Of a stretch of 13,749 nucleotides of DNA, positions 6,459 through 13,747 are shown in pieces. A program made the position numbers and the translations under genes. The stretch comes from an uncultured Ruminococcus sp. (lineage in GTDB: Bacteria > Bacillota > Clostridia > Oscillospirales > Acutalibacteraceae): positions 1 through 13,749 of the forward strand of contig CACYDE010000222.1 of NCBI GenBank assembly GCA_902773045.1. The letters are read 5' to 3'. Each line of letters starts with the position of its first letter. The first letter of the stretch is position 1. The notes under the pieces were generated by a model. The model was not told the origin of the DNA, made no database searches, and saw only the letters and a program-made list of their open reading frames with translations.

Positions 6459-6944
6459 TTAAATCAAACTTACTCTGTCGGTCATGATCCGTTTGTCGGG
6501 AGTTCCGACAATAAATCTTGCGGTCAGACCTTCGTCAATGAACACCCCGATCCTTGCGTGATCCTTGAAAGTGGATGTATCGACTTCCATATTATAAGTT
6601 CTCACGTTGAACGCACCTTTTTTTACAAACACGCATACATTCACCACTCCGTCCGGAAGGTTTTTGTAATCCTTGTCACACCAAACGATGCGGTTGTACT
6701 CAAGATCGTTTCCGTTGGCAATGACAGTCTGTTTCTCGGATTCGAGGCGAACCTCTTCATTCTCTATGATATAATCGTAGGTGATGACTCCTATCGAAAC
6801 ATTAGCGAGCTTTTGATGACGATAGACAATTGCTGCTTTTTCCGATTCCGAGGAGCTTCTGATATTTTCTTTGTAAGGGAATCCGCAAATCGAACACTCC
6901 GATTTGCTGTTAGAGATCATGGTGTGACAAACCTTACACTTCAT
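6459..6944 (-). CDS. zinc-ribbon domain protein of unknown function
   Basis: A 161-residue protein that begins with a four-cysteine zinc ribbon: C3-x-x-C6 and C17-x-x-C20 (MKCKVCH, CSICGFPY), a common N-terminal module in clostridial proteins. The remainder (~30-161) contains alternating hydrophobic strands (IGVITYDYII, VVNVCVFVKK, ARIGVFIDEG) and is probably a beta-rich domain; I do not recognise the family. There is no signal peptide or membrane segment. I chose the ATG at 6944 because GGAGG (plus-strand 6952-6956) sits seven bases upstream, rather than the in-frame codon at 6965. It is second in a two-gene operon, 17 bases after the upstream stop, and ends at the bidirectional terminator. 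The longer plus-strand reading frame across this region has neither a recognisable domain nor a ribosome site. Confidence 0.8.
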   Translation of the reverse strand: MKCKVCHTMISNSKSECSICGFPYKENIRSSSESEKAAIVYRHQKLANVSIGVITYDYIIENEEVRLESEKQTVIANGNDLEYNRIVWCDKDYKNLPDGVVNVCVFVKKGAFNVRTYNMEVDTSTFKDHARIGVFIDEGLTARFIVGTPDKRIMTDRVSLI

Positions 6945-6961
6945 CGAGAAACCTCCACGGA

Positions 6962-7171
6962 TCAATTTTTCTTCAGACTTTTCATGCCCAGATGCTTTTT
7001 AAAAAATGTAATTTTTTTCTGATTGTCCGAAATCGGAACGTAGTCCTCGGAAACATATTGCGGTGCGGCGGAAAGTTTGTTGCGTTCTTTGTAGTGTTCT
7101 CCAAGTATCATATATTTATCTCTTTCCGAAAGAGGATAGAGAGTTGAGAATCTCGATTTTTTTTGTCCCAT
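6962..7171 (-). CDS. small conserved-looking hypothetical protein (69 aa)
   Basis: A basic, soluble 69-residue protein starting MGQKKSRFSTLYPLSERDKY and ending in a lysine-rich tail (KSLKKN). I do not recognise the family and see no cysteines, membrane helix or signal peptide. AAGGTGG lies five bases before the ATG at 7171; an in-frame GTG at 7180 overlaps that site and is unlikely. A strong minus-strand promoter sits 51 bases upstream, and the zinc-ribbon gene follows 17 bases later, so the two are probably cotranscribed. No function can be given beyond that association. Confidence 0.7.
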   Translation of the reverse strand: MGQKKSRFSTLYPLSERDKYMILGEHYKERNKLSAAPQYVSEDYVPISDNQKKITFFKKHLGMKSLKKN

Positions 7172-7221
7172 ACTTACCACCTTGCTCTATGACAGACAAC
7201 CTGTAAAATCCCTTTGTATTA

Positions 7222-7249
7222 ATTATACCACAAAATTCGATTATTTCAA
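7222..7249 (-). promoter_or_regulatory. sigma-A promoter for the 69-aa/zinc-ribbon operon
   Basis: On the minus strand TTGAAA (plus 7244-7249) and TATAAT (plus 7222-7227) are 16 bases apart. Only one base of the -35 element departs from consensus, and the -10 is exact. The leader to the ATG at 7171 would be about 44 bases. Confidence 0.8.
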
Positions 7250-7413
7250 TGTTATTTTCACAATTTTCACATGAACCCCACATTTGATCCCTTTTTCATC
7301 TGAGGCAGAAAACAGAGTAGAAGGGGGCGGCGAGAAATCTCTGCGGAGAAGAAAAATATTTATTTGGAAGAAAATAGCCGGCGGTTTAAAATGTGATAAT
7401 GCTATAAAAAATA

Positions 7414-7442
7414 TTGACATTATTACTTGAAAGATGTATAAT
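7414..7442 (+). promoter_or_regulatory. consensus sigma-A promoter for the dockerin-amidase gene
   Basis: TTGACA (7414-7419), 17 bases, TATAAT (7437-7442): a full consensus match at optimal spacing. The leader is about 48 bases. Together with the divergent promoter at 7222-7249 it explains most of the 326-base gap between genes. The ~160 bases between the two promoters contain a G-rich patch (7323-7331) but nothing I recognise. Confidence 0.9.
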
Positions 7443-7497
7443 TACTACGATTAATGTTTTGTTTATTCTTTGAAAATCTGTAAAAAGGGGTTTGAAA

Positions 7498-8754
7498 ATG
7501 AAAAAAAATCTAAAAAAGTTTTTGTCCGTTTTTCTTGCTTTGGCGTGTCTTTCAATAGGAACAGTCACAGCTAAGGCGAACGGTCAGAAGGGCGATGTTG
7601 ACGGAGACGGAGAAATTACAAGCAATGACGCGATCCTTGTTCTTCGATATTCAATCGACTTAAACGAGATCGCCGGCGATAAAATTGCTTATGCGGATTA
7701 TGATGAAGACGGTGAAATAACCGGTTCCGATGCATTTGAAATTTTGAAATATTCTGTGATTAACGGACAGCCAAGGATAGTTTTTCCGGAGGCTTTAACA
7801 TACTGCTGCGGCGATAGATTCCAATTTAACGCTTCTATCGAGCCTGCGGGTTACGCAAACGGCGTCACGTTTGATTATACTTTCCCGAAGGTGATCTCTT
7901 CGGACGGAACGGGTGAGCCGGTTCTTGCGAAAACAAACACAGGCAGGATCAAAGCATATCACCCGGGACAGGTGACCGTGACTGCGACAGCTTCAAACGG
8001 ACTGACTGCGCAGTGTGTTGTGACGGTGGAAGATGCAATCACTCAAACAAATATTAAGGTCGGAGACAAGAGCCTTACCGTAACAAAGCACATGATGCTG
8101 AAAAATGACTGCTATAACGAAGAAGACGATTTTACACGTCTTGACGGAGTAGTCGTTCATTCGACGGCAGTTCCCGGCGTTAAGGCTGACGCATGGTATA
8201 ATGCGTGGAATCGTTCCAACACTAACGCCGCCGTTCATTCGTTCCTTGACGATGACGGAGTTTATCAGTATCTTCCTTACGATCAGATAGGTTGGCACGC
8301 AGGACAGCCGTGCAATCAGACGTATCTTGATTTTGAGATCTGTGAACCCGACGGATTTTATTATGTGAACAACGTAATTACAGGCTACGATGTTGCAGTT
8401 CAGCAGGCTTATTTTGACAAGATATGGCAGAACGCAACGGTGTATACGGCTTATCTCTGCAAGTGCTTCAGTCTTTCGCCCGATTCGGTCATCAGTCATG
8501 CCGAAGCAGGCAGAATGGGAATAGGAACGAATCACGGAGACCCCGATCATTGGTTTAAGCTTCACGGAAAAAATATGAACGATTTCAGAAATGACGTCAA
8601 AAAACTTGTGAATCAGGATTTCATCGTCAGCGTTGAACGCATCGGTTCGGCTAACGAACTGCCGCAGGATTCGGGCACAGATCCTTTTGCCGAGAAAAAT
8701 GTGACTCCTTTTGATATGTTTAAAGTCTGGGGAGATGACAGCCTGAGATATTGA
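7498..8754 (+). CDS. secreted dockerin-bearing peptidoglycan amidase (Amidase_2/PGRP family)
   Basis: A 418-residue exported protein predicted to cleave the bond between muramic acid and L-alanine in peptidoglycan. The signal peptide (MKKNLKKFLSVFLALACLS) is probably cleaved after AKA near residue 27. A type I dockerin follows at ~32-90 with two calcium-loop repeats, GDVDGDGEITSNDA and YDEDGEITGSDA. Residues ~93-180 look like an Ig-like beta domain ending VTVTATASNGLTAQCVVTVED-like strands. The amidase domain has VVVHST (H221), an AVHSFLDDDG segment, LDFEICEP, and the metal-site region SHAEAGRM...NHGDPDHW with H346 and H351. The ATG at 7498 has AAAAGGGG seven bases upstream. The dockerin implies attachment to a cohesin-bearing scaffoldin; no cohesin is in the window. 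Having the dockerin at the N-terminus and on an amidase is less usual than on a C-terminal plant-polymer enzyme. Confidence 0.9.
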   Translation: MKKNLKKFLSVFLALACLSIGTVTAKANGQKGDVDGDGEITSNDAILVLRYSIDLNEIAGDKIAYADYDEDGEITGSDAFEILKYSVINGQPRIVFPEALTYCCGDRFQFNASIEPAGYANGVTFDYTFPKVISSDGTGEPVLAKTNTGRIKAYHPGQVTVTATASNGLTAQCVVTVEDAITQTNIKVGDKSLTVTKHMMLKNDCYNEEDDFTRLDGVVVHSTAVPGVKADAWYNAWNRSNTNAAVHSFLDDDGVYQYLPYDQIGWHAGQPCNQTYLDFEICEPDGFYYVNNVITGYDVAVQQAYFDKIWQNATVYTAYLCKCFSLSPDSVISHAEAGRMGIGTNHGDPDHWFKLHGKNMNDFRNDVKKLVNQDFIVSVERIGSANELPQDSGTDPFAEKNVTPFDMFKVWGDDSLRY

Positions 8755-8791
8755 TCGGCAATTCACTATGGTATCGTAAATTATAATATTC

Positions 8792-8837
8792 AAACACCTT
8801 ATGGACATTATAAATATGTCTATGGGGTGTTTTTTTT
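8792..8837 (+). terminator. strong intrinsic terminator after the amidase gene
   Basis: AAACACCTTATGGACAT (8792-8808) pairs with ATGTCTATGGGGTGTTT through 17 positions, three of them G-U, and ends in a run of eight T (8830-8837). Confidence 0.9.
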
Positions 8838-9257
8838 ATGTTAACTTGTTGTGCGGTATTGTCTTAATTTTTGTTTCCGAAGGGGTTCGGGGGTCGGCAC
8901 GCGCCGACAGGCGAATACGCGCACCAACTTTGATTTTAACGTAGCATTTTGCCCGCGCCCAAAGTTGTCCCTATAACTCGGAAGATCCCTTTTCCTTGAG
9001 GGGGGTGGAACTGATCCACAGTATCTCTAAACAGTATAGCATAAAAGTCCTTGGTGAGGAACATTAAACACTACTGCTATATAATACAAGGGGGCCGGGG
9101 GTATGGGTGACGAGAATAGCTTTGATCGAAGAACAAGCTCGGATTCGACAGCGAAAACTATTCTTTACATCGACAACTCACGATAGACTCTACATTCATT
9201 GTACTTTTGAGTATGGGAAGTCTGAGTCCTTTAATAAGAAATATTTGTCGGTTGATA
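8838..9257. other. gene-free, hairpin-rich intergenic region
   Basis: About 420 bases with no credible gene. It holds several perfect short inverted repeats: GTCGGC(8893-8898)/GCCGAC(8903-8908); CAACTTTG(8925-8932)/CAAAGTTG(8960-8967); GTGGA(9005-9009)/TCCAC(9015-9019). There is also a nested hairpin, AGAATAGCTTT(9113-9123)/AAAACTATTCT(9154-9164) with one mismatch, enclosing TCGAA(9126-9130)/TTCGA(9144-9148). G-rich tracts occur at 8881-8896, 8999-9005 and 9090-9101, in contrast to the AT-rich spacers elsewhere. TATAAT at 9080-9085 lacks a well-spaced -35. It may encode a structured RNA or be remnant mobile DNA; neither can be decided from sequence alone. Confidence 0.5.
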
Positions 9258-9294
9258 TTGCCTTTTCTTTTCCAAAGTAATATAATTATTACTT
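9258..9294 (+). promoter_or_regulatory. alr operon promoter with a 20-bp palindrome over the -10
   Basis: TTGCCT (9258-9263) and TATAAT (9281-9286) are spaced by 17 bases. AAGTAATA (9275-9282) and TATTACTT (9287-9294) form a perfect inverted repeat with a 4-base spacer, centred on the -10 element, which would suit a repressor operator. The leader to the ATG at 9338 is about 45 bases. Confidence 0.6.
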
Positions 9295-9337
9295 AGATAG
9301 AACTTTAACTTCTGAGGAAAAGGAATGAACCGAATAT

Positions 9338-10534
9338 ATGGAAAGTTATTTCAAAAGGACATGGGCTGAAGTGAGCCTTGATAGGATAGAGCATAATTTT
9401 AAAGTGATAAAAAACAGTATCGCCGCAGAAACTAAACTGTGCTGCGTGATAAAAGCCGACGCTTACGGTCACGGAGCGAAGGAATTGGGGCAGCTTTACG
9501 AAAGGTTGGGCGCAGACTTTTTCGCCGTTTCAAACCTCGAAGAAGCGATCGAACTTCGTTTGGGCGGAGTGACTCTGCCCATATTGATCCTTGGTTATAC
9601 TCCGGCGAGTTATGCCAAGGAGCTTTCGGAGAATAATATCTCTCAGGCGGTTTTTTCAGTGGATTACGCAAGAGAGCTTTCGGAAAGCGCCGTAAATCTT
9701 GGCGTTGACGTCAGAGTACATCTTAAAATAGACACGGGCATGAGCCGTATCGGAATTATGTGTCAGAATACGGAAAGAGATGACGCTGTTTCTCAGGCTT
9801 TGGAAATATTTCAGCTTCCAGGGCTTTTCCCCGAGGGGATCTTCACTCACTTTGCTGTTTCCGATGAAAAGGAAGAGGGAAGAGAATACACGGAACATCA
9901 GCTGTCCTGCTTTAAGTTCCTTATAAGCGAGCTTAGGAAAAACGGTGTTGATACAGATAAGATCATCTGTCATTGTTCAAACAGTGCGGCAATCATGGAT
10001 TATCCCGAAGCTCATATAGATATGGTCAGAGCAGGGATAATTCTCTACGGACTTTCTCCGTCCGGAAAGCTTAAAGATCAGCTTGATCTTCGTCCCGCGA
10101 TGGAAATAAAATCCGTTGTTGCTCATATAAAGGAGATCGAACCGGGGACGACTGTGAGCTATGGAAGAACTTTTACCGCCGAAAGAAAGCTCAGGATTGC
10201 TACTGTTCCGATCGGCTACGCAGACGGATATATCCGCAATTTTGCTTCAAATGCTTATATGATCGTGGGCGGAAAGAAAGCTAAAGTCGTGGGCAGAATA
10301 TGTATGGATCAGTGTATGATAGATATTACCGAGATAGATAATGTCAAGGTCGGCGACGTTGTAACCGTTGTCGGAAAGGTTGGCAATGTTGAGATCTCAA
10401 CGGACGAAGTGGCTTCGTGGACGGGAACAATAAATTATGAGGTAGTGTGCCTTGTGGGAAAACGCGTTCCGAGAGTTTATCTGAAAGCCAAAGAGGTCAC
10501 AGCGGTCAAGAGTTTGATAGACACAAACGCTTGA
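9338..10534 (+). CDS. alr: alanine racemase
   Basis: PLP-dependent enzyme that interconverts L- and D-alanine and supplies D-Ala for peptidoglycan. The product is 398 residues, normal to slightly long, and cytoplasmic. The N-terminal TIM barrel opens RTWAEVSLD and carries the PLP lysine K39 in CVIKADAYGHG. The second catalytic base is Y275 in VSYGRTF within the C-terminal beta domain. KIDTGMSRIG, GYADGY and the MDQCMIDIT segment are also typical. The best ribosome site, GAGGAAAAGG (9314-9323), is rather far (about 14 bases) from this ATG; a nearer ATG at 9325 is out of frame, so 9338 is kept because the sequence before RTWAE has normal length. polA follows 25 bases later, so the two are probably cotranscribed. 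Confidence 0.96.
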   Translation: MESYFKRTWAEVSLDRIEHNFKVIKNSIAAETKLCCVIKADAYGHGAKELGQLYERLGADFFAVSNLEEAIELRLGGVTLPILILGYTPASYAKELSENNISQAVFSVDYARELSESAVNLGVDVRVHLKIDTGMSRIGIMCQNTERDDAVSQALEIFQLPGLFPEGIFTHFAVSDEKEEGREYTEHQLSCFKFLISELRKNGVDTDKIICHCSNSAAIMDYPEAHIDMVRAGIILYGLSPSGKLKDQLDLRPAMEIKSVVAHIKEIEPGTTVSYGRTFTAERKLRIATVPIGYADGYIRNFASNAYMIVGGKKAKVVGRICMDQCMIDITEIDNVKVGDVVTVVGKVGNVEISTDEVASWTGTINYEVVCLVGKRVPRVYLKAKEVTAVKSLIDTNA

Positions 10535-10559
10535 TTATCATGAAAAGGGGTGTTTTTTA

Positions 10560-13154
10560 ATGACACTTTTGGTTGTTGACGGGAACAGTATAGTAAACCG
10601 TGCTTTTTACGGAATAAAAATTTTAACCACAAAGGACGGTCGTTTTACGAATGCGATCTATGGATTTCTGACGATGCTCGACAAAATCAAAGATGTCGCT
10701 AAACCTGATGGTGTGGCGATCGCTTTTGATCTCAAAGCGCCGACATTCAGACATAAAGCCTATGACGGATACAAAGCAAACCGTAAGGGAATGCCCGAGG
10801 AACTGGCTCAGCAGATGCCCGTTCTTAAAGATATACTCAGAACGCTTGGCTACACACTCGTTGAATGTGAGGGCTACGAAGCGGATGATATCCTCGGAAC
10901 ACTTGCTTTCCAATGTGATAAAACAGGAAATAAATGCGTCATCGCAACAGGTGACCGTGATTCTCTTCAGCTTGTTTCCGAAAACGTTACCGTAAGGCTT
11001 GCCGCAACAAAGATGGGAAAGGCGGAATCGGAGCTTTATGATGTCGCGAGAATAAAAGAGGAGTACGGAGTAGCTCCCCTTCAGATGATAGAGATCAAAG
11101 CTCTTCAGGGAGATACTTCCGATAATATCCCCGGCGTCGCAGGGATCGGAAAAAAAGGTGCGGGCGATCTGATCCAAAAATACGGTTCCATAGATAATAT
11201 CTATGAAAATATTGAATCGCTTGACATCAAGCCCGGAATGAAAGCAAAACTGATCGCAGGAAAAGAAAGCGCATTTATGAGTAAAATGCTCGGAACTATA
11301 AGCCGTGAAGCTCCGATCGATGTTGATCTGTCTCATTATGAAATAGGGGAGAGCGATCCCGATGAGATCGTGAGGAAGCTTGCAGATCTTGAATTGTTTT
11401 CATTGATAAAAAAATGGGATCTTCGTTCCGATTTAAAATTTGACCCCAAAGAAGAAAAAACTTTGAAACTGCCCGAGCTTAATACAGAACCCGAAGTGAA
11501 AAAAATTACGGACAGAATAAGCGTCGACGGAAAGGTATATTTTATAGCCGATATTTATAACGGCAAGGTGAATCTATTGTATATCAATCTCGGTGAGACG
11601 GTTGAAGCTGTAAGCGATGGCTCAGACGATTTGCTGAAAAATATCCTCACCGATGAAAGAATAGAAAAGTTTACGGTGAACTCAAAATCAATTTTTGAGT
11701 TTGCATTGAATAATAATATAGAACCGAAAAATATCGTTATGGATACAGAACTGGCGGCATATATTTTGAATCCTTCCGCAAGCTCCTATGACTCAAGCCG
11801 ACTTCTGGAAGAATATAAAATACCCGTGAAATATTATGAGGATTCTCTTCTTTACAGCAGCGAGCTTGCAAGCAATACGGCGTTTCTTCCTCAGCTTTGC
11901 GAAAAACTTAATGGTAAGCTTGAAGAGTTCGGTCAGCTTGATCTTCTGAAAAATATAGAAATACCTCTTGCGAAGGTTCTTGCGGAAATGGAAAATTACG
12001 GCTTTAAGGTGGATAAAACCGAGATCGAGAGTTACGGTGAAATGCTTTGGGAAAAGGTCAGCCGACTTCAATCCGAAATATGGGATCTGGTCGGAAAGGA
12101 ATTTAATATTAATTCTCCGAAGCAGCTCGGCGCGGCGCTTTTCGATGAACTCGGGCTTCCGGGGGCGAAGAAAACAAAGAGCGGTTATTCCACGAGCGCG
12201 GATGTTCTTGAAGCAATAAGATACGCTCACCCTGCCATAGAGAAGATCCTTGAATACAGAACGTTATCGAAACTTAAATCGACGTATTGTGACGGACTGA
12301 CAAAGGTCATCGACGAGAGCGGACGAATTCATTCGATCTTCAATCAGACTGAAACACGAACCGGAAGAATTTCGTCTCTTGAACCGAATCTTCAGAATAT
12401 CCCCGTAAGGACGGAAGTCGGAAGAGAGCTTCGAAAATTTTTTATAGCCGAGGAAGGGTATACTCTTGTTGACGCAGACTATTCGCAGATCGAACTCAGA
12501 GTTCTCGCTCACATTGCGGACGATAAAGAAATGATAAAGGCTTTCAATGAGGGAGTAGACGTTCATACCGTCACCGCTTCTCAGGTGTTTGATCTTCCTG
12601 CGGATATGGTGAATTCTGCGATGAGAAGCAGGGCTAAGGCTGTAAATTTCGGTATCGTTTATGGAATAGGCGCTTTCTCGCTTGCCAAGGATATCGGCGT
12701 CACGAGGAAAGAAGCAGACAGCTATATCAAAGCCTATCTTGCCCATTACAGCGGCGTGGACAGGTATATGAACTCGGTCGTTGAAAAGGCGAAGCGGCAG
12801 GGGTTTGTCGATACAATGTTCGGAAGAAGAAGATATCTTCCCGAGCTTACATCAAGCAACAGAAATCTTCGGGCATTCGGAGAAAGAGTTGCGAGAAATA
12901 TGCCTATTCAGGGAACGGCGGCTGATATTATTAAAATTGCAATGATAAGAGTCTGCGATCGGCTCAAAGCAGAGAATATGAGATCGAGACTTATTCTTCA
13001 GGTACATGATGAACTTATCGTTGAAGCGCCGAAAGAAGAAGCCGAAAAAGCAGCGGCAATTCTAAAGGAAGAGATGGAAAATGCGGTGAAGCTCAATGTT
13101 CCGCTGACCGCTGACGCCAATATCGGAGAAACATGGTACGACGCTAAGGGGTAA
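10560..13154 (+). CDS. polA: DNA polymerase I
   Basis: Repair and Okazaki-fragment-processing polymerase of 864 residues. Residues 1-~290 form the 5'-3' nuclease (DGNSIVNRAFYG, EGYEADDILG, GDRDSLQL, LQGDTSDNIPGVAGIGKKGA). The middle 3'-5' exonuclease-like domain (~310-480) appears inactive: the DxE motif is replaced (FIADIYNGK) and the later acidic sites are lost (VNSKSIFEF), as in Bacillus-type enzymes. The polymerase domain is intact: motif A DADYSQIELR with D640, motif B RSRAKAVNFGIVYG with K693, and motif C QVHDEL with D817. AAAAGGGG lies nine bases before the ATG. It sits between alr and a small membrane-protein gene, all on the same strand with short gaps, which suggests one operon. Confidence 0.97.
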   Translation: MTLLVVDGNSIVNRAFYGIKILTTKDGRFTNAIYGFLTMLDKIKDVAKPDGVAIAFDLKAPTFRHKAYDGYKANRKGMPEELAQQMPVLKDILRTLGYTLVECEGYEADDILGTLAFQCDKTGNKCVIATGDRDSLQLVSENVTVRLAATKMGKAESELYDVARIKEEYGVAPLQMIEIKALQGDTSDNIPGVAGIGKKGAGDLIQKYGSIDNIYENIESLDIKPGMKAKLIAGKESAFMSKMLGTISREAPIDVDLSHYEIGESDPDEIVRKLADLELFSLIKKWDLRSDLKFDPKEEKTLKLPELNTEPEVKKITDRISVDGKVYFIADIYNGKVNLLYINLGETVEAVSDGSDDLLKNILTDERIEKFTVNSKSIFEFALNNNIEPKNIVMDTELAAYILNPSASSYDSSRLLEEYKIPVKYYEDSLLYSSELASNTAFLPQLCEKLNGKLEEFGQLDLLKNIEIPLAKVLAEMENYGFKVDKTEIESYGEMLWEKVSRLQSEIWDLVGKEFNINSPKQLGAALFDELGLPGAKKTKSGYSTSADVLEAIRYAHPAIEKILEYRTLSKLKSTYCDGLTKVIDESGRIHSIFNQTETRTGRISSLEPNLQNIPVRTEVGRELRKFFIAEEGYTLVDADYSQIELRVLAHIADDKEMIKAFNEGVDVHTVTASQVFDLPADMVNSAMRSRAKAVNFGIVYGIGAFSLAKDIGVTRKEADSYIKAYLAHYSGVDRYMNSVVEKAKRQGFVDTMFGRRRYLPELTSSNRNLRAFGERVARNMPIQGTAADIIKIAMIRVCDRLKAENMRSRLILQVHDELIVEAPKEEAEKAAAILKEEMENAVKLNVPLTADANIGETWYDAKG

Positions 13155-13196
13155 TGTTTTGTCGTAACGTTATTTTTACAAGGAGGGAATTTTGTT

Positions 13197-13643
13197 ATGT
13201 ATAAAAGGCTTTGCGATTATATCGAATATATTGAAAATGCAACATCACCTGAGAATTTTTCAAAGCTTTCGGAAAAGGAGCGCGAGAAGCTGAAAGAACA
13301 GCTGCTCATTCAGATAGGCTTTTTTCAGCATGAACGGCTGATCCATCTGATCGTCACACATCTTTTTGCTTTGGCAGCAATGATAATTCTTGTTGCTATG
13401 GTTTATTTTAAAACGATCTCAATGCTGATCCTGTTTGTTCTTCTTCTTGTTCTTTTGTTTCCGTATATTATTCATTATTATCATCTTGAAAACGGGACTC
13501 AGAAGCTTTATACATTTTACGATAGGTTCATAGGAGAGACTTTCGGGGATAAAACTAATACTATAGCAATCCAAACAAATAGACGAACAAAAGGAGGCGA
13601 TGTAGGGGTGCGCATGGCAAGGAAGAGGACGCAGGAATACTGA
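13197..13643 (+). CDS. small two-helix membrane protein of unknown function
   Basis: A 148-residue protein that I do not recognise. Residues 1-49 are polar and charged, with a likely amphipathic or coiled helix (KLSEKEREKLKEQLL). Two hydrophobic segments follow, ~51-70 (LIVTHLFALAAMIILVAMVY) and ~74-93, joined by a very short turn. After FYDRFIGETFGDKTN the composition changes: residues 122-148 are Arg/Lys/Thr-rich and encoded inside the structured RNA region. AGGAGGG lies nine bases before the ATG. It follows polA by 42 bases and is probably cotranscribed. The natural C-terminus may effectively be near residue 120, with the tail a by-product of the RNA overlap. The orientation of the two helices cannot be decided. 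Confidence 0.75.
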   Translation: MYKRLCDYIEYIENATSPENFSKLSEKEREKLKEQLLIQIGFFQHERLIHLIVTHLFALAAMIILVAMVYFKTISMLILFVLLLVLLFPYIIHYYHLENGTQKLYTFYDRFIGETFGDKTNTIAIQTNRRTKGGDVGVRMARKRTQEY

Positions 13644-13747
13644 CGTACCCCAAGGGCACTTCCTTCGGGCGTATTTCAAGGACGATGACGCAGCCATGCG
13701 TGCGCCTGCGCGCCGAACTTGTCTGGATATTTGTTTGGTTTGCTATA
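13562..13747 (+). ncRNA. large structured non-coding RNA, possibly raiA-motif RNA
   Basis: A long closing stem joins 13562-13581 (ATAGCAA, CCAAACAAAT) to 13728-13747 (ATTTGTTTGG, TTGCTAT): 19 pairs with one mismatch. Inside lie GGCG(13596-13599)/CGCC(13711-13714), then GTGCGCATGGC(13608-13618) with GCCATGCGTGC(13693-13703), 11 pairs including two G-U. AAGGAAG(13619-13625) pairs with CTTCCTT(13659-13665). GGAATAC(13634-13640) can pair with GTATTTC(13671-13677), crossing the previous stem as a pseudoknot. The segment AAGGACGATGACGCAGCCATG resembles my memory of the conserved core of raiA RNA, a ~200-nt class of Firmicutes and Actinobacteria linked to sporulation and aggregation. That the region is structured is well supported; the class name is moderate. 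The plus strand is inferred from its neighbours and G-U pairs. Confidence 0.7.

Noticed and set aside
6438..7022. Plus-strand frame of 194 codons overlapping the zinc-ribbon gene
   Set aside because: No ribosome site and no recognisable motif, while the minus strand has paired CxxC motifs, GGAGG and a strong promoter.
9103..9186. Tiny plus-strand frame, 27 codons starting MGDENSFDRR, after a G-rich tract
   Set aside because: No proper ribosome site and it overlaps the nested hairpin at 9113-9164; too short to support as a gene.
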